Assembly: GCA_965234335.1 (NCBI GenBank)
Contig: OZ248425.1
Span: 124,001-188,000 of the forward strand
DNA length: 64,000 nt
Direction of reading: 5' to 3'
DNA from: Leadbetterella lacustris
Lineage (GTDB): Bacteria > Bacteroidota > Bacteroidia > Cytophagales > Spirosomataceae
The notes below the pieces were generated by a model that was not told the origin of the DNA, did no database searches, and saw nothing but the letters and a program-made list of their open reading frames with translations. Position 1 is the stretch's first letter, and every line of letters starts with the position of its first letter. This document shows, piece after piece, positions 51,772 through 61,240 of this stretch. Both the position numbers and the translations under genes were made by a program.

Positions 51772-52494
51772 ATGACTTTTTGTTTAGGAGTAAAAACAGC
51801 CCAAGGTTTAGTGGCCATTTCAGACCGAAGAATAACCTCGGGAAGTGAGGTTTCTAGCGAGAAAAAACTTTCGGTTCATCAGGTAAAAAACCATTCTCTT
51901 TTTATAATGACGGCAGGTTTGAGGTCAGTAAGGGACAAGACTATTACCTATTTCCAAGAGGTACTGGACAAGGAAGACAACAATTTTGACAAACTTTTTC
52001 TTGCTGTAAATGCCTTTGGCACACAACTCAAACGTGTGGCATCTGAGGACAAGGAGTCCTTGATGAATGCTGGTCTTAGGTTTAATCTTTCGGCAATTGT
52101 AGGCGGGCAATTACAGAACGACAAAGAACATAAACTATTTTTGTTGTACCCCGAAGGTAACTGGATAGAAGTCACCGAAGGTTCACAATTTATAATAATC
52201 GGCAATTCGGGATACGGAAAACCCATTTTGTATAGAAACATCAAATACTCAAGTCCGTTTGAAGAGGTATTGAAATTAGGCTTTTTGGCATTTGACTCCA
52301 CACGAGTAAGTGCCAACGACGTGGATTTTCCGATTGACGTTTTGATATATGAAAAAGATAGTTTCAACATCGTAGAGCATACTTTCGAAAAACACGACTT
52401 GGAACATATATCATACCAATGGAACGCCCTACTGAATAACTCGGTACAAAAACTACCCATCGACTGGATAGATCCTTTACTTAGAAAAAAATAA
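51772..52494 (+). CDS. Anbu-like proteasome-type protease
   Basis: This 240-residue protein begins MTFCLGVKTAQGLVAISDRR. Removal of Met would expose Thr as the N-terminal nucleophile, as in proteasome beta subunits and Anbu. SEVSSEKKLSVHQ contains the Lys expected near position 30, and FIMTAGLRSVRDKT follows. It is shorter and simpler than HslV's usual partners suggest, and no HslU gene lies near. Gene order alpha-E, Anbu, transglutaminase is typical. The 3' end is only a base from the next start. Confidence 0.88.
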   Translation: MTFCLGVKTAQGLVAISDRRITSGSEVSSEKKLSVHQVKNHSLFIMTAGLRSVRDKTITYFQEVLDKEDNNFDKLFLAVNAFGTQLKRVASEDKESLMNAGLRFNLSAIVGGQLQNDKEHKLFLLYPEGNWIEVTEGSQFIIIGNSGYGKPILYRNIKYSSPFEEVLKLGFLAFDSTRVSANDVDFPIDVLIYEKDSFNIVEHTFEKHDLEHISYQWNALLNNSVQKLPIDWIDPLLRKK

Positions 52495-52495
52495 A

Positions 52496-53374
52496 ATGAC
52501 ATTAGAAGTTGAGCATCAACTGTGTTACTCGTATTCTGACTATGTGAGTCTTAACCCACATTATTTTTTCTTAAGTCCGAAGGCCACACCTTATCAGTAC
52601 CTCGTAAGCCATGATTTGAGTGTATTGCCTAGTCCAGACTTATTGAACAAAAACATCGACCAAGAAGGTAATATTCAGCATGTTTGTTTTATTAATTCAA
52701 AAGTAAAAACGTTCAAGGTAAATTCTAAATTTGTGCTGCAATCAGATGCTTTTAAGGGGCTAAATTTTGTAATTTTCCCCTTTGAGTGTGCCACAATACC
52801 ATTCAAATATCCAAAAAGAATGGCAAAATATGTTGAATTTATTCTGAATAGTAAAATTATTCCCGACGACATCAATGATTTCGCAAAGAAAATAATGGAC
52901 AAGGTAAATTACAACACCTTGAATTTTTTAATGGAAGTTACCACACATATTCATAAAAACTTTCGTTATATCTCCAGAGAACGTGGCGACGCCGAATTAG
53001 CCGCCGAAACCCTTAAAAACCAAAGTGGCTCCTGTAGAGATTTTTCAGTATTCATGATGGATGTATGTGCCTCGGCAGGCATTTTAGCAAGGTTTGTAAG
53101 TGGTTATCTATATGGCAGTGAGCTTCATCAACACGATTTGCACGCTTGGGTGGAAGTTTTGCTGCCAGGTGGCGGTTGGCGTGGATTTGATCCTACAGAA
53201 GGCAGAGTGGTCGACAAAAACTACATAGCTTTAGCCGCATCGATTGAATCTGCCGGACTTAGTCCCGTCGGAGGAACTTTTCGGTCGTCAGCATGTGTTG
53301 AATCTGTATTACATACAAAAGTAACCATCAAGGAAATTAGTAAAAATAGCCTTGAGAATGGAATTGAAGCATAA
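52496..53374 (+). CDS. Transglutaminase-like peptidase
   Basis: This 292-residue protein has an N-terminal domain of the family found in bacterial transglutaminase-like proteins and a C-terminal thiol-peptidase core. Cys180 is in NQSGSCRDFSVFMMDVC, followed by His in HQHDLHAWVEVLLPGGG and Asp in GWRGFDPTEGRVV, giving the Cys-His-Asp triad. Such enzymes hydrolyse or form amide bonds. It is translationally coupled to the Anbu gene (one base gap) and probably acts with it and alpha-E on a shared peptide. Confidence 0.9.
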   Translation: MTLEVEHQLCYSYSDYVSLNPHYFFLSPKATPYQYLVSHDLSVLPSPDLLNKNIDQEGNIQHVCFINSKVKTFKVNSKFVLQSDAFKGLNFVIFPFECATIPFKYPKRMAKYVEFILNSKIIPDDINDFAKKIMDKVNYNTLNFLMEVTTHIHKNFRYISRERGDAELAAETLKNQSGSCRDFSVFMMDVCASAGILARFVSGYLYGSELHQHDLHAWVEVLLPGGGWRGFDPTEGRVVDKNYIALAASIESAGLSPVGGTFRSSACVESVLHTKVTIKEISKNSLENGIEA

Positions 53375-53464
53375 TAGTTTTTGGAATAGGTCAAAGCTAT
53401 ATCAATTGCTTCAAAATAATGATAATTGCTAAAATTATAAGACCTATTTTATAAAAAGTAGTGT

Positions 53465-53472
53465 TAATTTTG
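53465..53472 (+). promoter_or_regulatory. -7 element TAATTTTG before the phosphohexomutase gene
   Basis: TAATTTTG lies 20 bases before the GTG start at 53493. No good -33 box at the usual spacing. Confidence 0.42.
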
Positions 53473-53492
53473 AAACCTAATTTATATTCTAC

Positions 53493-54890
53493 GTGACGTT
53501 AATTAAATCTATCTCTGGAATCAGAGGAACTATTGGGGGCAAAAGCGGAGAAAGTTTAACTCCGCTAGATGTTGTGAAATTTACGGCGGCCTTCGCTGCA
53601 ACTATTATCAGCAAACCCGAAGTAAACAAAAAAGTAGTCATCGGTCGTGACGCCCGCCCTTCAGGCAAAATGGTGTCTGACTTGGTGGTCTCTACGCTTG
53701 TAGGCATGGGCATAGATGTGTTAGACCTGGGTCTTTCTACTACTCCAACTGTAGAAATAGCTGTGCCGCTCGAGAACGCCGGTGGAGGAATCATACTCAC
53801 GGCAAGCCATAACCCTATACAATGGAATGCCCTAAAATTATTAAACGAAAAGGGGGAATTTATCTCAGGTAATGATGGAGAAAAACTGCTTGAAATAGCT
53901 GAGAGTGAAGACTTCTCCTTTGCCGAAGTGAAACAATTGGGTAAATATCAAACGGATGACACCTACCTCCAAAAACACATTGACGCTATCTTAAAGCTAT
54001 CTTCTGTAAATGTAGAAGCCATTAAAAGTGCCAACTTCAAAATTGTGGTTGATGCCGTCAATTCATCGGGTGGTTTTGCGGTGCCTATGTTGCTTAAGGC
54101 TCTGGGTGTTACCGAAATCAAGGAACTCAATTGCGAACCAACCGGTATTTTTGCCCATAACCCAGAGCCGCTTCCTGAAAATCTCAGAGAGATATCTAGC
54201 GAAATGAAAAAAGGCCATTATGACTTAGGAATTGTTGTTGATCCTGATGTGGATAGACTTGCTCTTATTTGTGAAGACGGCGAACCATTTGGGGAAGAAT
54301 ATACCTTGGTGGCTGTGGCTGATTATATATTGAGCATCAACAAAAAACAAAAAAACACTACGGTCTCTAATTTGTCATCAACCATGGCATTGAAAGACGT
54401 AACCGAAAAACACGGTGGAGAATATTTTTCTGCGGCAGTTGGCGAAGTAAATGTGGTAGAAAAAATGAAAGAAGTGGGTTCAATTATTGGTGGTGAAGGC
54501 AATGGAGGCATTATTTTCCCCGAGCTGCACTATGGCAGAGACGCACTGGTTGGAATTGCCCTGTTTTTGACGCATTTGGCCAAATTCAACAAGCCTGTAG
54601 GTTTTTTAAGAAAAAAATACCCCAATTATTTCATTTCAAAAAAGAAAATAGAGCTTGCCCAAGGCACAGATGTGGACTTGATTTTGGAGAAAATTCAGAA
54701 AAAATACAACAAGTATAACTTGGATACTCGAGATGGTATAAAAATTTATTTTGATAAAGAATGGGTACATTTGAGAAAATCAAATACAGAGCCTATCGTC
54801 AGAATTTACGCGGAAAGTGAGTTTGAAACGAAGGCTGACAATCTTGCAGACAAAATTATTCAAGATATAAAGGAATTGATGACAGCCTAA
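53493..54890 (+). CDS. glmM: Alpha-D-phosphohexomutase (GlmM/phosphomannomutase type)
   Basis: This 465-residue enzyme moves phosphate between C1 and C6 of hexose or hexosamine phosphates. It begins TLIKSISGIRGTIGGKSGES, has the phosphoserine loop ILTASHNPIQWNALKLL near residue 98, the metal loop IVVDPDVDRLALICEDGE near 244, the sugar loop GGEGNGGIIFPELHYGRD near 331 and the phosphate-binding SNTEPIVRIYAESE near 430. The start is GTG at 53493. By sequence the best guess is phosphoglucosamine mutase for cell-wall precursor supply, though phosphomannomutase activity is possible. Confidence 0.88.
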   Translation: MTLIKSISGIRGTIGGKSGESLTPLDVVKFTAAFAATIISKPEVNKKVVIGRDARPSGKMVSDLVVSTLVGMGIDVLDLGLSTTPTVEIAVPLENAGGGIILTASHNPIQWNALKLLNEKGEFISGNDGEKLLEIAESEDFSFAEVKQLGKYQTDDTYLQKHIDAILKLSSVNVEAIKSANFKIVVDAVNSSGGFAVPMLLKALGVTEIKELNCEPTGIFAHNPEPLPENLREISSEMKKGHYDLGIVVDPDVDRLALICEDGEPFGEEYTLVAVADYILSINKKQKNTTVSNLSSTMALKDVTEKHGGEYFSAAVGEVNVVEKMKEVGSIIGGEGNGGIIFPELHYGRDALVGIALFLTHLAKFNKPVGFLRKKYPNYFISKKKIELAQGTDVDLILEKIQKKYNKYNLDTRDGIKIYFDKEWVHLRKSNTEPIVRIYAESEFETKADNLADKIIQDIKELMTA

Positions 54891-54938
54891 TTTTCACGAA
54901 AAATTAGAAATATTTTCAATAAAATACTAAGTTTACAA

Positions 54939-54974
54939 AGAAGCAGGAAATTAATCTTCCTGTTTCTTTTTTTT
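54939..54974 (+). terminator. Terminator after the phosphohexomutase gene
   Basis: AGAAGCAGGAA and TTCCTGTTTCT form an 11-bp stem with one G-U pair, followed by a T run. The next gene starts 9 bases later, so its mRNA leader may be cut short or carry this hairpin. Confidence 0.75.
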
Positions 54975-54982
54975 AACACGGA

Positions 54983-55957
54983 ATGCAGAAACAAAAACCA
55001 TTGGTAAGCGTACATTTGCTCACCTATAATCATGAAAAGTTCATTGCACAGTCAATAGAAAGTGCTGTAAACCAACAAACAAACTTTCCATTCGAAATAG
55101 TCATTGGAGATGACCATTCGACCGATGGCACCAGCGAGATAGTTGACAAATATGCCGCACAATACCCTGAGCTCATTAGAGTAGTAAGAGGCAAAATAAA
55201 CGGTGGTCCACAGCCGAACTCCATCAGGATTTTGGAAAACTCTCAGGGCAAATACATGGCTGCCCTTGAAGGAGATGATTACTGGATAGACACGCTAAAA
55301 CTACAGAAACAAGTAGACTTCATGGAGAATAACCCTGATTTTTCCATTTGTTTCACCAACACACGCGTAGAGTTTTTTGAAAATAAAGAAGAACCCTATT
55401 TGTTGAATTCAAATATAGCAAAAGACGTATTTGAACTTAAAGACCTTATAGCTGAGACAGAGGTGTGGTTTATGGGTACGGCTACGCTATTTTATACCAT
55501 GTCCTCTATATTCCCGGTGCAACCTTGGTTTCATAAAACCAAAAGCGGCGATATACCCATGATTATGCTGGCCGCAAGACATGGAAAAATCAAATACTTG
55601 CCCGACGTAACTGCAGCCTACAGAAGACATGCAGCAGGAGCAAGTAACACCGACCACAAAGACGACGCCGTTTTTCTTGAAAACAGGATAATGATGTACA
55701 CCAATCTTGACAGAGATACGGGTTACAAGTTTCATGACAAATTCAAAAGAAATCTTGGCGGTTGGTATTATTTACTACTCAACGCTAGGCAATATAAAGA
55801 CCTGTATTTCAAAAAACTGGGAATCGCTGCCAAATATATTTGTGTGATGTATCCCAAAATTCCTCATCTGAAATTGATACTCAGAGACCACATAATTCCC
55901 GAATGGATGATGGAGATAACTAGAAAAATTAGACGAGATTTGGGGATGATAAATTAG
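54983..55957 (+). CDS. Family 2 glycosyltransferase
   Basis: This 324-residue protein has a GT-A domain: VSVHLLTYNHEKFIAQSIES at residues 8-27, IVIGDDHSTDGT near 39 and ALEGDDYWIDTLKLQKQVDF near 92, which contain the nucleotide-sugar and metal-binding acidic residues. A C-terminal helical part has HKTKSGDIPMIMLAARHGK near 189 and YLPDVTAAYRRHAAG. It transfers a sugar to a glycan or lipid at the cytosolic face. No polysaccharide cluster is seen next to it, so the acceptor is unknown. Confidence 0.88.
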   Translation: MQKQKPLVSVHLLTYNHEKFIAQSIESAVNQQTNFPFEIVIGDDHSTDGTSEIVDKYAAQYPELIRVVRGKINGGPQPNSIRILENSQGKYMAALEGDDYWIDTLKLQKQVDFMENNPDFSICFTNTRVEFFENKEEPYLLNSNIAKDVFELKDLIAETEVWFMGTATLFYTMSSIFPVQPWFHKTKSGDIPMIMLAARHGKIKYLPDVTAAYRRHAAGASNTDHKDDAVFLENRIMMYTNLDRDTGYKFHDKFKRNLGGWYYLLLNARQYKDLYFKKLGIAAKYICVMYPKIPHLKLILRDHIIPEWMMEITRKIRRDLGMIN

Positions 55958-56189
55958 TTGATGATGTCAAATATTTTAAATCAATTAAAAGAAAACGAGG
56001 TTTTAGGCTTTAGAAATTGAATATCTCAAGCAGTTTTTTTAATAGCTTAGAATTTTATTCTTTTCTCTTATTCAAAATAACTAATGACGATTCCTATTTC
56101 TATAAAATATCAATCCATATTTGCTGCTCAAATTAAGGAAACTTGAAAATAAGCCAAAACATCTTTTCGATATTTATCTTCCTCTTCAA
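55958..56189. other. Intergenic stretch between GT2 and the broken membrane gene
   Basis: No feature is clear. A short minus-strand frame ends LIEEEDKYRKDVLAYFQVSL at about 56124 and could be a leftover extension of the broken gene at 56190-56463. Confidence 0.3.
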
Positions 56190-56463
56190 TTAGTTTAAAC
56201 CTCCTTTTTTTAATAAAACTTTCAGATCTTTGTACTTATTTGGTTTTTGAAACTGTTTATACATAATAATAGTAGGTGTTAACATTGGAATTAAAAACCC
56301 AATATGTTTCTCAGAAGATAAAGTCCAAGAGACAAGAGCAACCGCTAGTATTCCAATAAGAAGACCAAATGATAAAGCATTAAAAATTTTAGAATTCTTG
56401 AGATTTTTGTCTCTCGACTAAAAGTTCTTCGTAGGTCATTTTGTAAATATCTACTTTATCCAT
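56190..56463 (-). pseudogene. Small membrane protein downstream of lgt, frameshifted
   Basis: From ATG at 56463 the frame reads MDKVDIYKMTYEELLVERQK then SQEF and a stop. With one base dropped near 56420 the frame continues SKIFNALSFGLLIGILAVAL, VSWTLSSEKHIGFLIPML and YKQFQKPNKYKDLKVLLKKG to a stop at 56190. The YEELLxERQKS start with two membrane helices is a common Bacteroidota small-protein design. One inserted base explains the break; a sequencing error is possible. It follows lgt by about 50 bases on the same strand. Confidence 0.6.
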
Positions 56464-56512
56464 GTTTTTCTCACTTGCAATCTCTCTTTTGAATAATGCT
56501 AACCTTGCCTTT

Positions 56513-57328
56513 TCACCCAATCGGCTTCTCTCTAAGTGCCTTCACCATCACAAAAAGACCAAAAAGAACAACTGGAATACTAAGAATTTGACCCATATTT
56601 AGAGCCATGCTGTCTTCAAATTGCTCTTGATTTTCTTTTAAGAACTCATAGAAGAATCGTAAACCAAATATCCAAACGAAGAAAATACCCGTCAACAAAC
56701 CTCTTGGAGTTTTCTCTTTCCATCGTTCGTATAAAAAGAACAATATCACAAAAAGTACTAAACAGCTGATGGATTCGTACAATTGTGCTGGGTGACGAGC
56801 AACTTGTTCAAACTCAAAATTTCTTTTAAACAACACACCCCAAGGCTTATCGGTAGCTTTTCCGACAATTTCAGAATTCATGAAATTCCCAAATCTAATA
56901 AAAGCACCTCCTAAAGCACTCACTATCACCATGCGATCGGTCAACCACAAGTAATCATAAGTCGGATTTCTTTTCTTAAAAATTATTAAGCCTATCAAAA
57001 CTCCGAAAGCTGCACCGTGGCTAGCCAACCCAGAATAAGGCGGAACGAGCATATCCCATAAAAATGCCATCGGGTTGTCCATAAAATGTCCTCCTTCATA
57101 AAAAACATAATGACCGATTCTGGCACCCAAAACGATAGAAAGAATCATGGTAAGCAACAACTTATCCAAATCCTTTTCATCTCTATTTTCAAATTTAAAA
57201 ACTCGGGCAATTATCTGAAAGCCAATAAGAAAACCCATGGCAAATAACAAACCGTACCAACGAATTTCGAAAGTCCCTATTTTGACAATAGTTGGCGAAA
57301 CATCCCACACTATTTGGTTGATTAACAT
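56513..57328 (-). CDS. lgt: Prolipoprotein diacylglyceryl transferase
   Basis: This 271-residue inner-membrane enzyme attaches diacylglycerol to the lipobox cysteine of prolipoproteins, the first step in lipoprotein maturation. EIRWYGLLFAMGFLIGFQII near residue 22, LGARIGHYVFYEGGHF near 67, YSGLASHGAAFGVLIGL near 98 and FIRFGNFMNSEIVGKATDKP near 143 are the family signature, with R-H-N residues in the conserved loops. RHPAQLYESISCLVLF near 177 follows. It has seven or so helices. It serves the many lipoproteins seen in this window. Confidence 0.96.
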   Translation of the reverse strand: MLINQIVWDVSPTIVKIGTFEIRWYGLLFAMGFLIGFQIIARVFKFENRDEKDLDKLLLTMILSIVLGARIGHYVFYEGGHFMDNPMAFLWDMLVPPYSGLASHGAAFGVLIGLIIFKKRNPTYDYLWLTDRMVIVSALGGAFIRFGNFMNSEIVGKATDKPWGVLFKRNFEFEQVARHPAQLYESISCLVLFVILFFLYERWKEKTPRGLLTGIFFVWIFGLRFFYEFLKENQEQFEDSMALNMGQILSIPVVLFGLFVMVKALREKPIG

Positions 57329-57557
57329 CTTTAGAATTTATTATTTTGAATGAGTAAAATTAAGCCATAACATCAAAACAAACTAAAATTATTAAATTTC
57401 TTAACAAGATTTAATTAATTTTACAGGAATTAAGACGCAAAGTTGAGAGAATTCCATTTTATATCACCCCTTCGAAGACCAATTCGAAACATACTACGAT
57501 GAGATTCACCTCGTCTGAAATGTTCTTTTTTATCATTTTTTCAAAAAAAATATTTTA

Positions 57558-58526
57558 ATGCACTCCATAAAAGTTGGAATCATAGGTGGGGCTGGTTACA
57601 CAGGCGGCGAGCTACTCAGAATACTAATCAACCATCCCTATACAGAATTAGTTTTTGTCAATTCGCAAAGCCAAGCTGGTAAGCCGGTTTACAGCACACA
57701 TACAGATTTGTTAGGCGATACCGAATTACTTTTCACGGATAAATTGCCATTTGAGTCTGTTGATATAATTTTTCTTTGTTCGGGACACGGACAATCGCTT
57801 AAGTTTTTGGCTGAAAATAACATTCCCCCATCTGTGAAAATAATTGATTTAAGCACCGACTACCGAGACGAGTCGAATGGCTTTATCTATGGTTTGCCAG
57901 AACTTAACCGTGAAAGAATAATAAGCTCGAATAAAATCGCCAATCCAGGTTGTTTTGCCACTTCTATTCAGTTGGCGTTATTACCGCTAGCAGCTAATAA
58001 TTTGCTAAAATCTGAAGTGCACGTAAGTGCTGTTACTGGTTCTACCGGAGCTGGCCAATCGCTCAGCACTTCTACGCATTTCAGCTGGAGAAGTAACAAT
58101 ATATCTATCTATAAAGCATTTACACATCAACATTTGGCAGAAATTGGACAAAGTTTAAAGCAACTTCAAAATGGTTTTGAAAAAGAGATAAACTTTATTC
58201 CTTACCGAGGTAATTTTACACGTGGTATCATGGCCAATGTATATTTAGACTATGATGGAACACAAGAAGAAGCTGATGCTATTTTTGAAGAATATTATGT
58301 GGAGCATCCATTTTGTACAATCTCAAAGAGCCCAATAGATTTGAAGCAAGTGATAAATACAAACAAATGCCTATTGGAGATACAAAAACATGGCAACAAG
58401 CTTTTAATCACCTCCATTATTGATAACCTAGTAAAAGGAGCTTCAGGACAAGCCGTACAAAACATGAATATCGCCTTTGGTTTGCCTGAAACAACTGGCT
58501 TAAACTTAAAAAGTGTTGGATTTTAA
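57558..58526 (+). CDS. argC: N-acetyl-gamma-glutamyl-phosphate reductase
   Basis: This 322-residue NADPH enzyme makes N-acetylglutamate semialdehyde in arginine synthesis, or the N-succinyl form in many Bacteroidota. It has KVGIIGGAGYTGGELLRIL (5-23), CSGHGQSL near 75, the catalytic Cys in NPGCFATSIQLALLP near 134, and AVTGSTGAGQSLS near 159. The gene begins an argC-argD pair with an 11-base gap. The 57329-57557 gap upstream shows no regulatory site that I can name. Confidence 0.94.
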   Translation: MHSIKVGIIGGAGYTGGELLRILINHPYTELVFVNSQSQAGKPVYSTHTDLLGDTELLFTDKLPFESVDIIFLCSGHGQSLKFLAENNIPPSVKIIDLSTDYRDESNGFIYGLPELNRERIISSNKIANPGCFATSIQLALLPLAANNLLKSEVHVSAVTGSTGAGQSLSTSTHFSWRSNNISIYKAFTHQHLAEIGQSLKQLQNGFEKEINFIPYRGNFTRGIMANVYLDYDGTQEEADAIFEEYYVEHPFCTISKSPIDLKQVINTNKCLLEIQKHGNKLLITSIIDNLVKGASGQAVQNMNIAFGLPETTGLNLKSVGF

Positions 58527-58537
58527 AATATAAAAAA

Positions 58538-59659
58538 ATGAAATTATTCGACGTTTATCCAATAAACAATATCGAACCAGTTAAAGCTCTTGGAAGCACA
58601 ATCTGGGACGAAAAAGGGCAAGAATATTTAGACATGTATGGTGGCCATGCAGTTATTTCTATCGGCCATTCTCATCCTTACTACGTAAAAAAACTCACCA
58701 AGCAGTTGAAAAACTTGGGTTTTTACTCCAATTCCGTAAAAATTCCACTACAAGACGAACTTGCCGATAAACTAGGAAAACTTTCAGGGCTAAAAGATTA
58801 CTGTTTATTTTTGGCAAATTCTGGAGCTGAAGCAAACGAAAATGCCCTAAAACTGGCATCTTTTCATACAGGAAGAACCAAAATAGTGGCATTTACAAAA
58901 AGTTTTCATGGTAGGACTTCGGCTGCGGTTGCTGTTACTGACAATTCATCCATCAAAGCTCCGATAAACTTTGCAGACCATGTGGTGTTTGTACCTTTCA
59001 ATGATGTGGAAGCCACAAAAAAGGCCATTGACAAAGATACTTGTGCAGTTATAGTAGAAGGAATCCAAGGTGTGGGCGGAATTCAGGTGGCAACAGAAGA
59101 TTTCATGAAAGCCATCAGAACATCGTGCGATAAAACAGGGGCCATTTTTATACACGACTCTGTGCAATGCGGTTATGGGCGTTCAGGAAAATTCTTCACC
59201 TTCCAGCACTATAAAATCAAGCCTGACATCATTTCTATGGCCAAAGGTATGGGCAACGGCTTCCCAATAGGTGGAATTCTAATTTCACCGAAATTCCAGG
59301 CTAAACACGGACTTTTGGGAACGACATTTGGCGGAAATCACCTGGCTTGTTCAGCAGGGATAGCTGTTTTGGATGTTATCAAAAAAGAAAAATTAGTAGA
59401 AAATGCATCAGAAATTGGAAACTACCTCTTTTCGGAATTAAGCAAACTCAAAGGCATAAAAGAACTTAGAGGCCAAGGCCTAATGATTGGAATTGAACTA
59501 ACAGAATCGGTTTCAGAAATCAGGAATAAATTGCTTTTTGATGACCACATTTTTACTGGGGTCGCTGGAGCAAACACCATAAGACTATTGCCCAGTTTAG
59601 CACTTACCAAAGGCGAAGCCGATAAATTTCTAAATGCCTTGAGAAAATATATTAAATAA
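58538..59659 (+). CDS. argD: Acetylornithine (or succinylornithine) aminotransferase
   Basis: This 373-residue PLP enzyme has YLDMYGGHAVISIGHSHP near residue 30, NSGAEANENALKLASFHTG near 94, SFHGRTSAAVAVT near 123, IFIHDSVQCGYGRSGKFF near 205, the PLP Lys in SMAKGMGNGFPIGGI near 232 and TTFGGNHLACSAG near 260. It interconverts the semialdehyde from argC and N-acyl-ornithine. Its adjacency to argC on the same message supports this over gamma-aminobutyrate or ornithine aminotransferase. The operon ends at the terminator at 59662. Confidence 0.92.
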   Translation: MKLFDVYPINNIEPVKALGSTIWDEKGQEYLDMYGGHAVISIGHSHPYYVKKLTKQLKNLGFYSNSVKIPLQDELADKLGKLSGLKDYCLFLANSGAEANENALKLASFHTGRTKIVAFTKSFHGRTSAAVAVTDNSSIKAPINFADHVVFVPFNDVEATKKAIDKDTCAVIVEGIQGVGGIQVATEDFMKAIRTSCDKTGAIFIHDSVQCGYGRSGKFFTFQHYKIKPDIISMAKGMGNGFPIGGILISPKFQAKHGLLGTTFGGNHLACSAGIAVLDVIKKEKLVENASEIGNYLFSELSKLKGIKELRGQGLMIGIELTESVSEIRNKLLFDDHIFTGVAGANTIRLLPSLALTKGEADKFLNALRKYIK

Positions 59660-59661
59660 CA

Positions 59662-59690
59662 AAAAGAGGCTTAGTCCTCTTTTATTTTGC
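59662..59690 (+). terminator. Terminator after argD
   Basis: AAAAGAGG and CCTCTTTT form a perfect 8-bp stem over six bases and are followed by ATTTTG. Confidence 0.75.
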
Positions 59691-59723
59691 CTTCTTTGAC
59701 AACACCAGTTCATAAATAACAAA

Positions 59724-59766
59724 AGAACCTGTTCTTCCAGTGCTTTAAACTCAAAAAACAGGTTCT
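59724..59766 (-). terminator. Terminator after the permease gene
   Basis: AGAACCTGTT and AACAGGTTCT make a perfect 10-bp stem over a 23-base loop. On the minus strand it is followed by TTTGTTATTT, 20 bases after the permease stop. Confidence 0.68.
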
Positions 59767-59785
59767 CTTGAAATCGGACGAAGGA

Positions 59786-61240
59786 TTATTCTTCTTTTTT
59801 GTTCAATTTGGTGAAGCCATAGTAAATGGGCACTCCAATACCAACTATAAATAAACCCGGAACAGTGAATTGAGGTTTTTCAATGAACAAAATAACCACC
59901 AAGGCAATGGCCAAAAATACATACAAAGCAGGCAATATAGGGAACAAAGGAGCCCGAACAGGTCGTTCAAGACTTGGTTCTTTTTTCCTTAATATAAAAA
60001 TACCAAAAATTGTAAAGGCATAAAAAAGTATAACCACGCCCATAAGGTAGTCTAGCAAATCACCATATTTACCAGTAAAACAGAGAAAACAAGCCCAAAA
60101 ACATTGCCACCAAAGGGCATTTTGTGGAACTCCATTTCTATTTAATTTACCAAAACTCTTGAAAAACAAACCATCTTTGGCCATCGTATAATAAACTCTT
60201 GCACCAGACAGAATCAATCCATTGTTACAGCCGAAGGTTGAAATCATGATCAAAATAGCTACAAAAATAGCGAATTTTGCACCCCCAATTATTATCGCCG
60301 TAGCTGCCGCAACTCTATCTTCTGAAGCAAACTGAATTCCTCTTGCCATCACATCTACTCCATTTGGGTCGCCTTTTAGTGGCAAAATGCTCAAGTACGA
60401 AAGATTCATCAGAAAATACAGCACAGTCACCAATATGGTACCAATGGCCATGCCACGAGGAATAGTCTTCTTTGGATTTACTACTTCATCGCCTGCAAAA
60501 GTAAGGCCGTTCCAGGCATCAGAAGAAAACAACGTACCCACTTGCGTGACGCCCAAAGCCACAATAATACCTAAAAATGAGAGGTTTGTTACATTCAGAA
60601 TTCCGTCTACAGACTCTGATTTGCTCGCAGTAAACATATCTCCAAAGTTTAATGAAATAACGTCGGCATTTGCTCCAAAAGCAAAGCCAAGTACAATCAA
60701 TAAACCAATGGCCACGAGCTTAGTACTGCTAAAAACATTCTGAATTATTTTACCATAATTTACCCCGTTGGTATTGGCCCAAGTTAGCAGTATAATACTA
60801 AAAATAGCCAAAACACGCTGAGGTGTGATTTTGAACGAAGTGTCGCCCAAGGCAAGCCAAACCTCGGTATCGTTTATAACAGTTGGGAACAAAACTCCCG
60901 TGTATTTAGCGAAAGCTACGGCGACAGCCGCAATAGTTCCAGTCTGAATAACCGCAAAAAACGACCAACCGTATAAAAACGCTAACAGCCTACCATAAGC
61001 TTTTTGAAGAAAAACATATTGCCCACCGGCTTGTGGATACATAGAAGTGAGTTCACCATAACACAAGGCACCCGTCATGGTTAATAAACCCGCCAAGAGC
61101 CAAGAACACAAAAGCCAACCTGCCGAACCCGTTTGACGGGCAACATCAGCACTAACAACGAATATTCCAGAGCCAATCATGGACCCCGAAACGAGCATAA
61201 CGGCATCAAATAACTTAATTTCTCTTTTAAATCCAGACAT
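59786..61240 (-). CDS. APC family amino acid permease
   Basis: This 484-residue transporter has twelve or so membrane helices. SGSMIGSGIFVVSADVARQT near residue 18 is the classic unwound first helix of the amino acid-polyamine-cation family. GALCYGELTSMYPQAGGQYV near 56 and the SDAWNGLTFAGDEVVNPKKT segment near 242 are typical of LAT-type exchangers. It moves an amino acid across the inner membrane, substrate unknown. It converges with argD. Confidence 0.92.
   Translation of the reverse strand: MSGFKREIKLFDAVMLVSGSMIGSGIFVVSADVARQTGSAGWLLCSWLLAGLLTMTGALCYGELTSMYPQAGGQYVFLQKAYGRLLAFLYGWSFFAVIQTGTIAAVAVAFAKYTGVLFPTVINDTEVWLALGDTSFKITPQRVLAIFSIILLTWANTNGVNYGKIIQNVFSSTKLVAIGLLIVLGFAFGANADVISLNFGDMFTASKSESVDGILNVTNLSFLGIIVALGVTQVGTLFSSDAWNGLTFAGDEVVNPKKTIPRGMAIGTILVTVLYFLMNLSYLSILPLKGDPNGVDVMARGIQFASEDRVAAATAIIIGGAKFAIFVAILIMISTFGCNNGLILSGARVYYTMAKDGLFFKSFGKLNRNGVPQNALWWQCFWACFLCFTGKYGDLLDYLMGVVILFYAFTIFGIFILRKKEPSLERPVRAPLFPILPALYVFLAIALVVILFIEKPQFTVPGLFIVGIGVPIYYGFTKLNKKEE

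Noticed and set aside
51772..52494. HslV peptidase
   Set aside because: No HslU gene is adjacent, and the alpha-E and transglutaminase neighbours point to Anbu instead.
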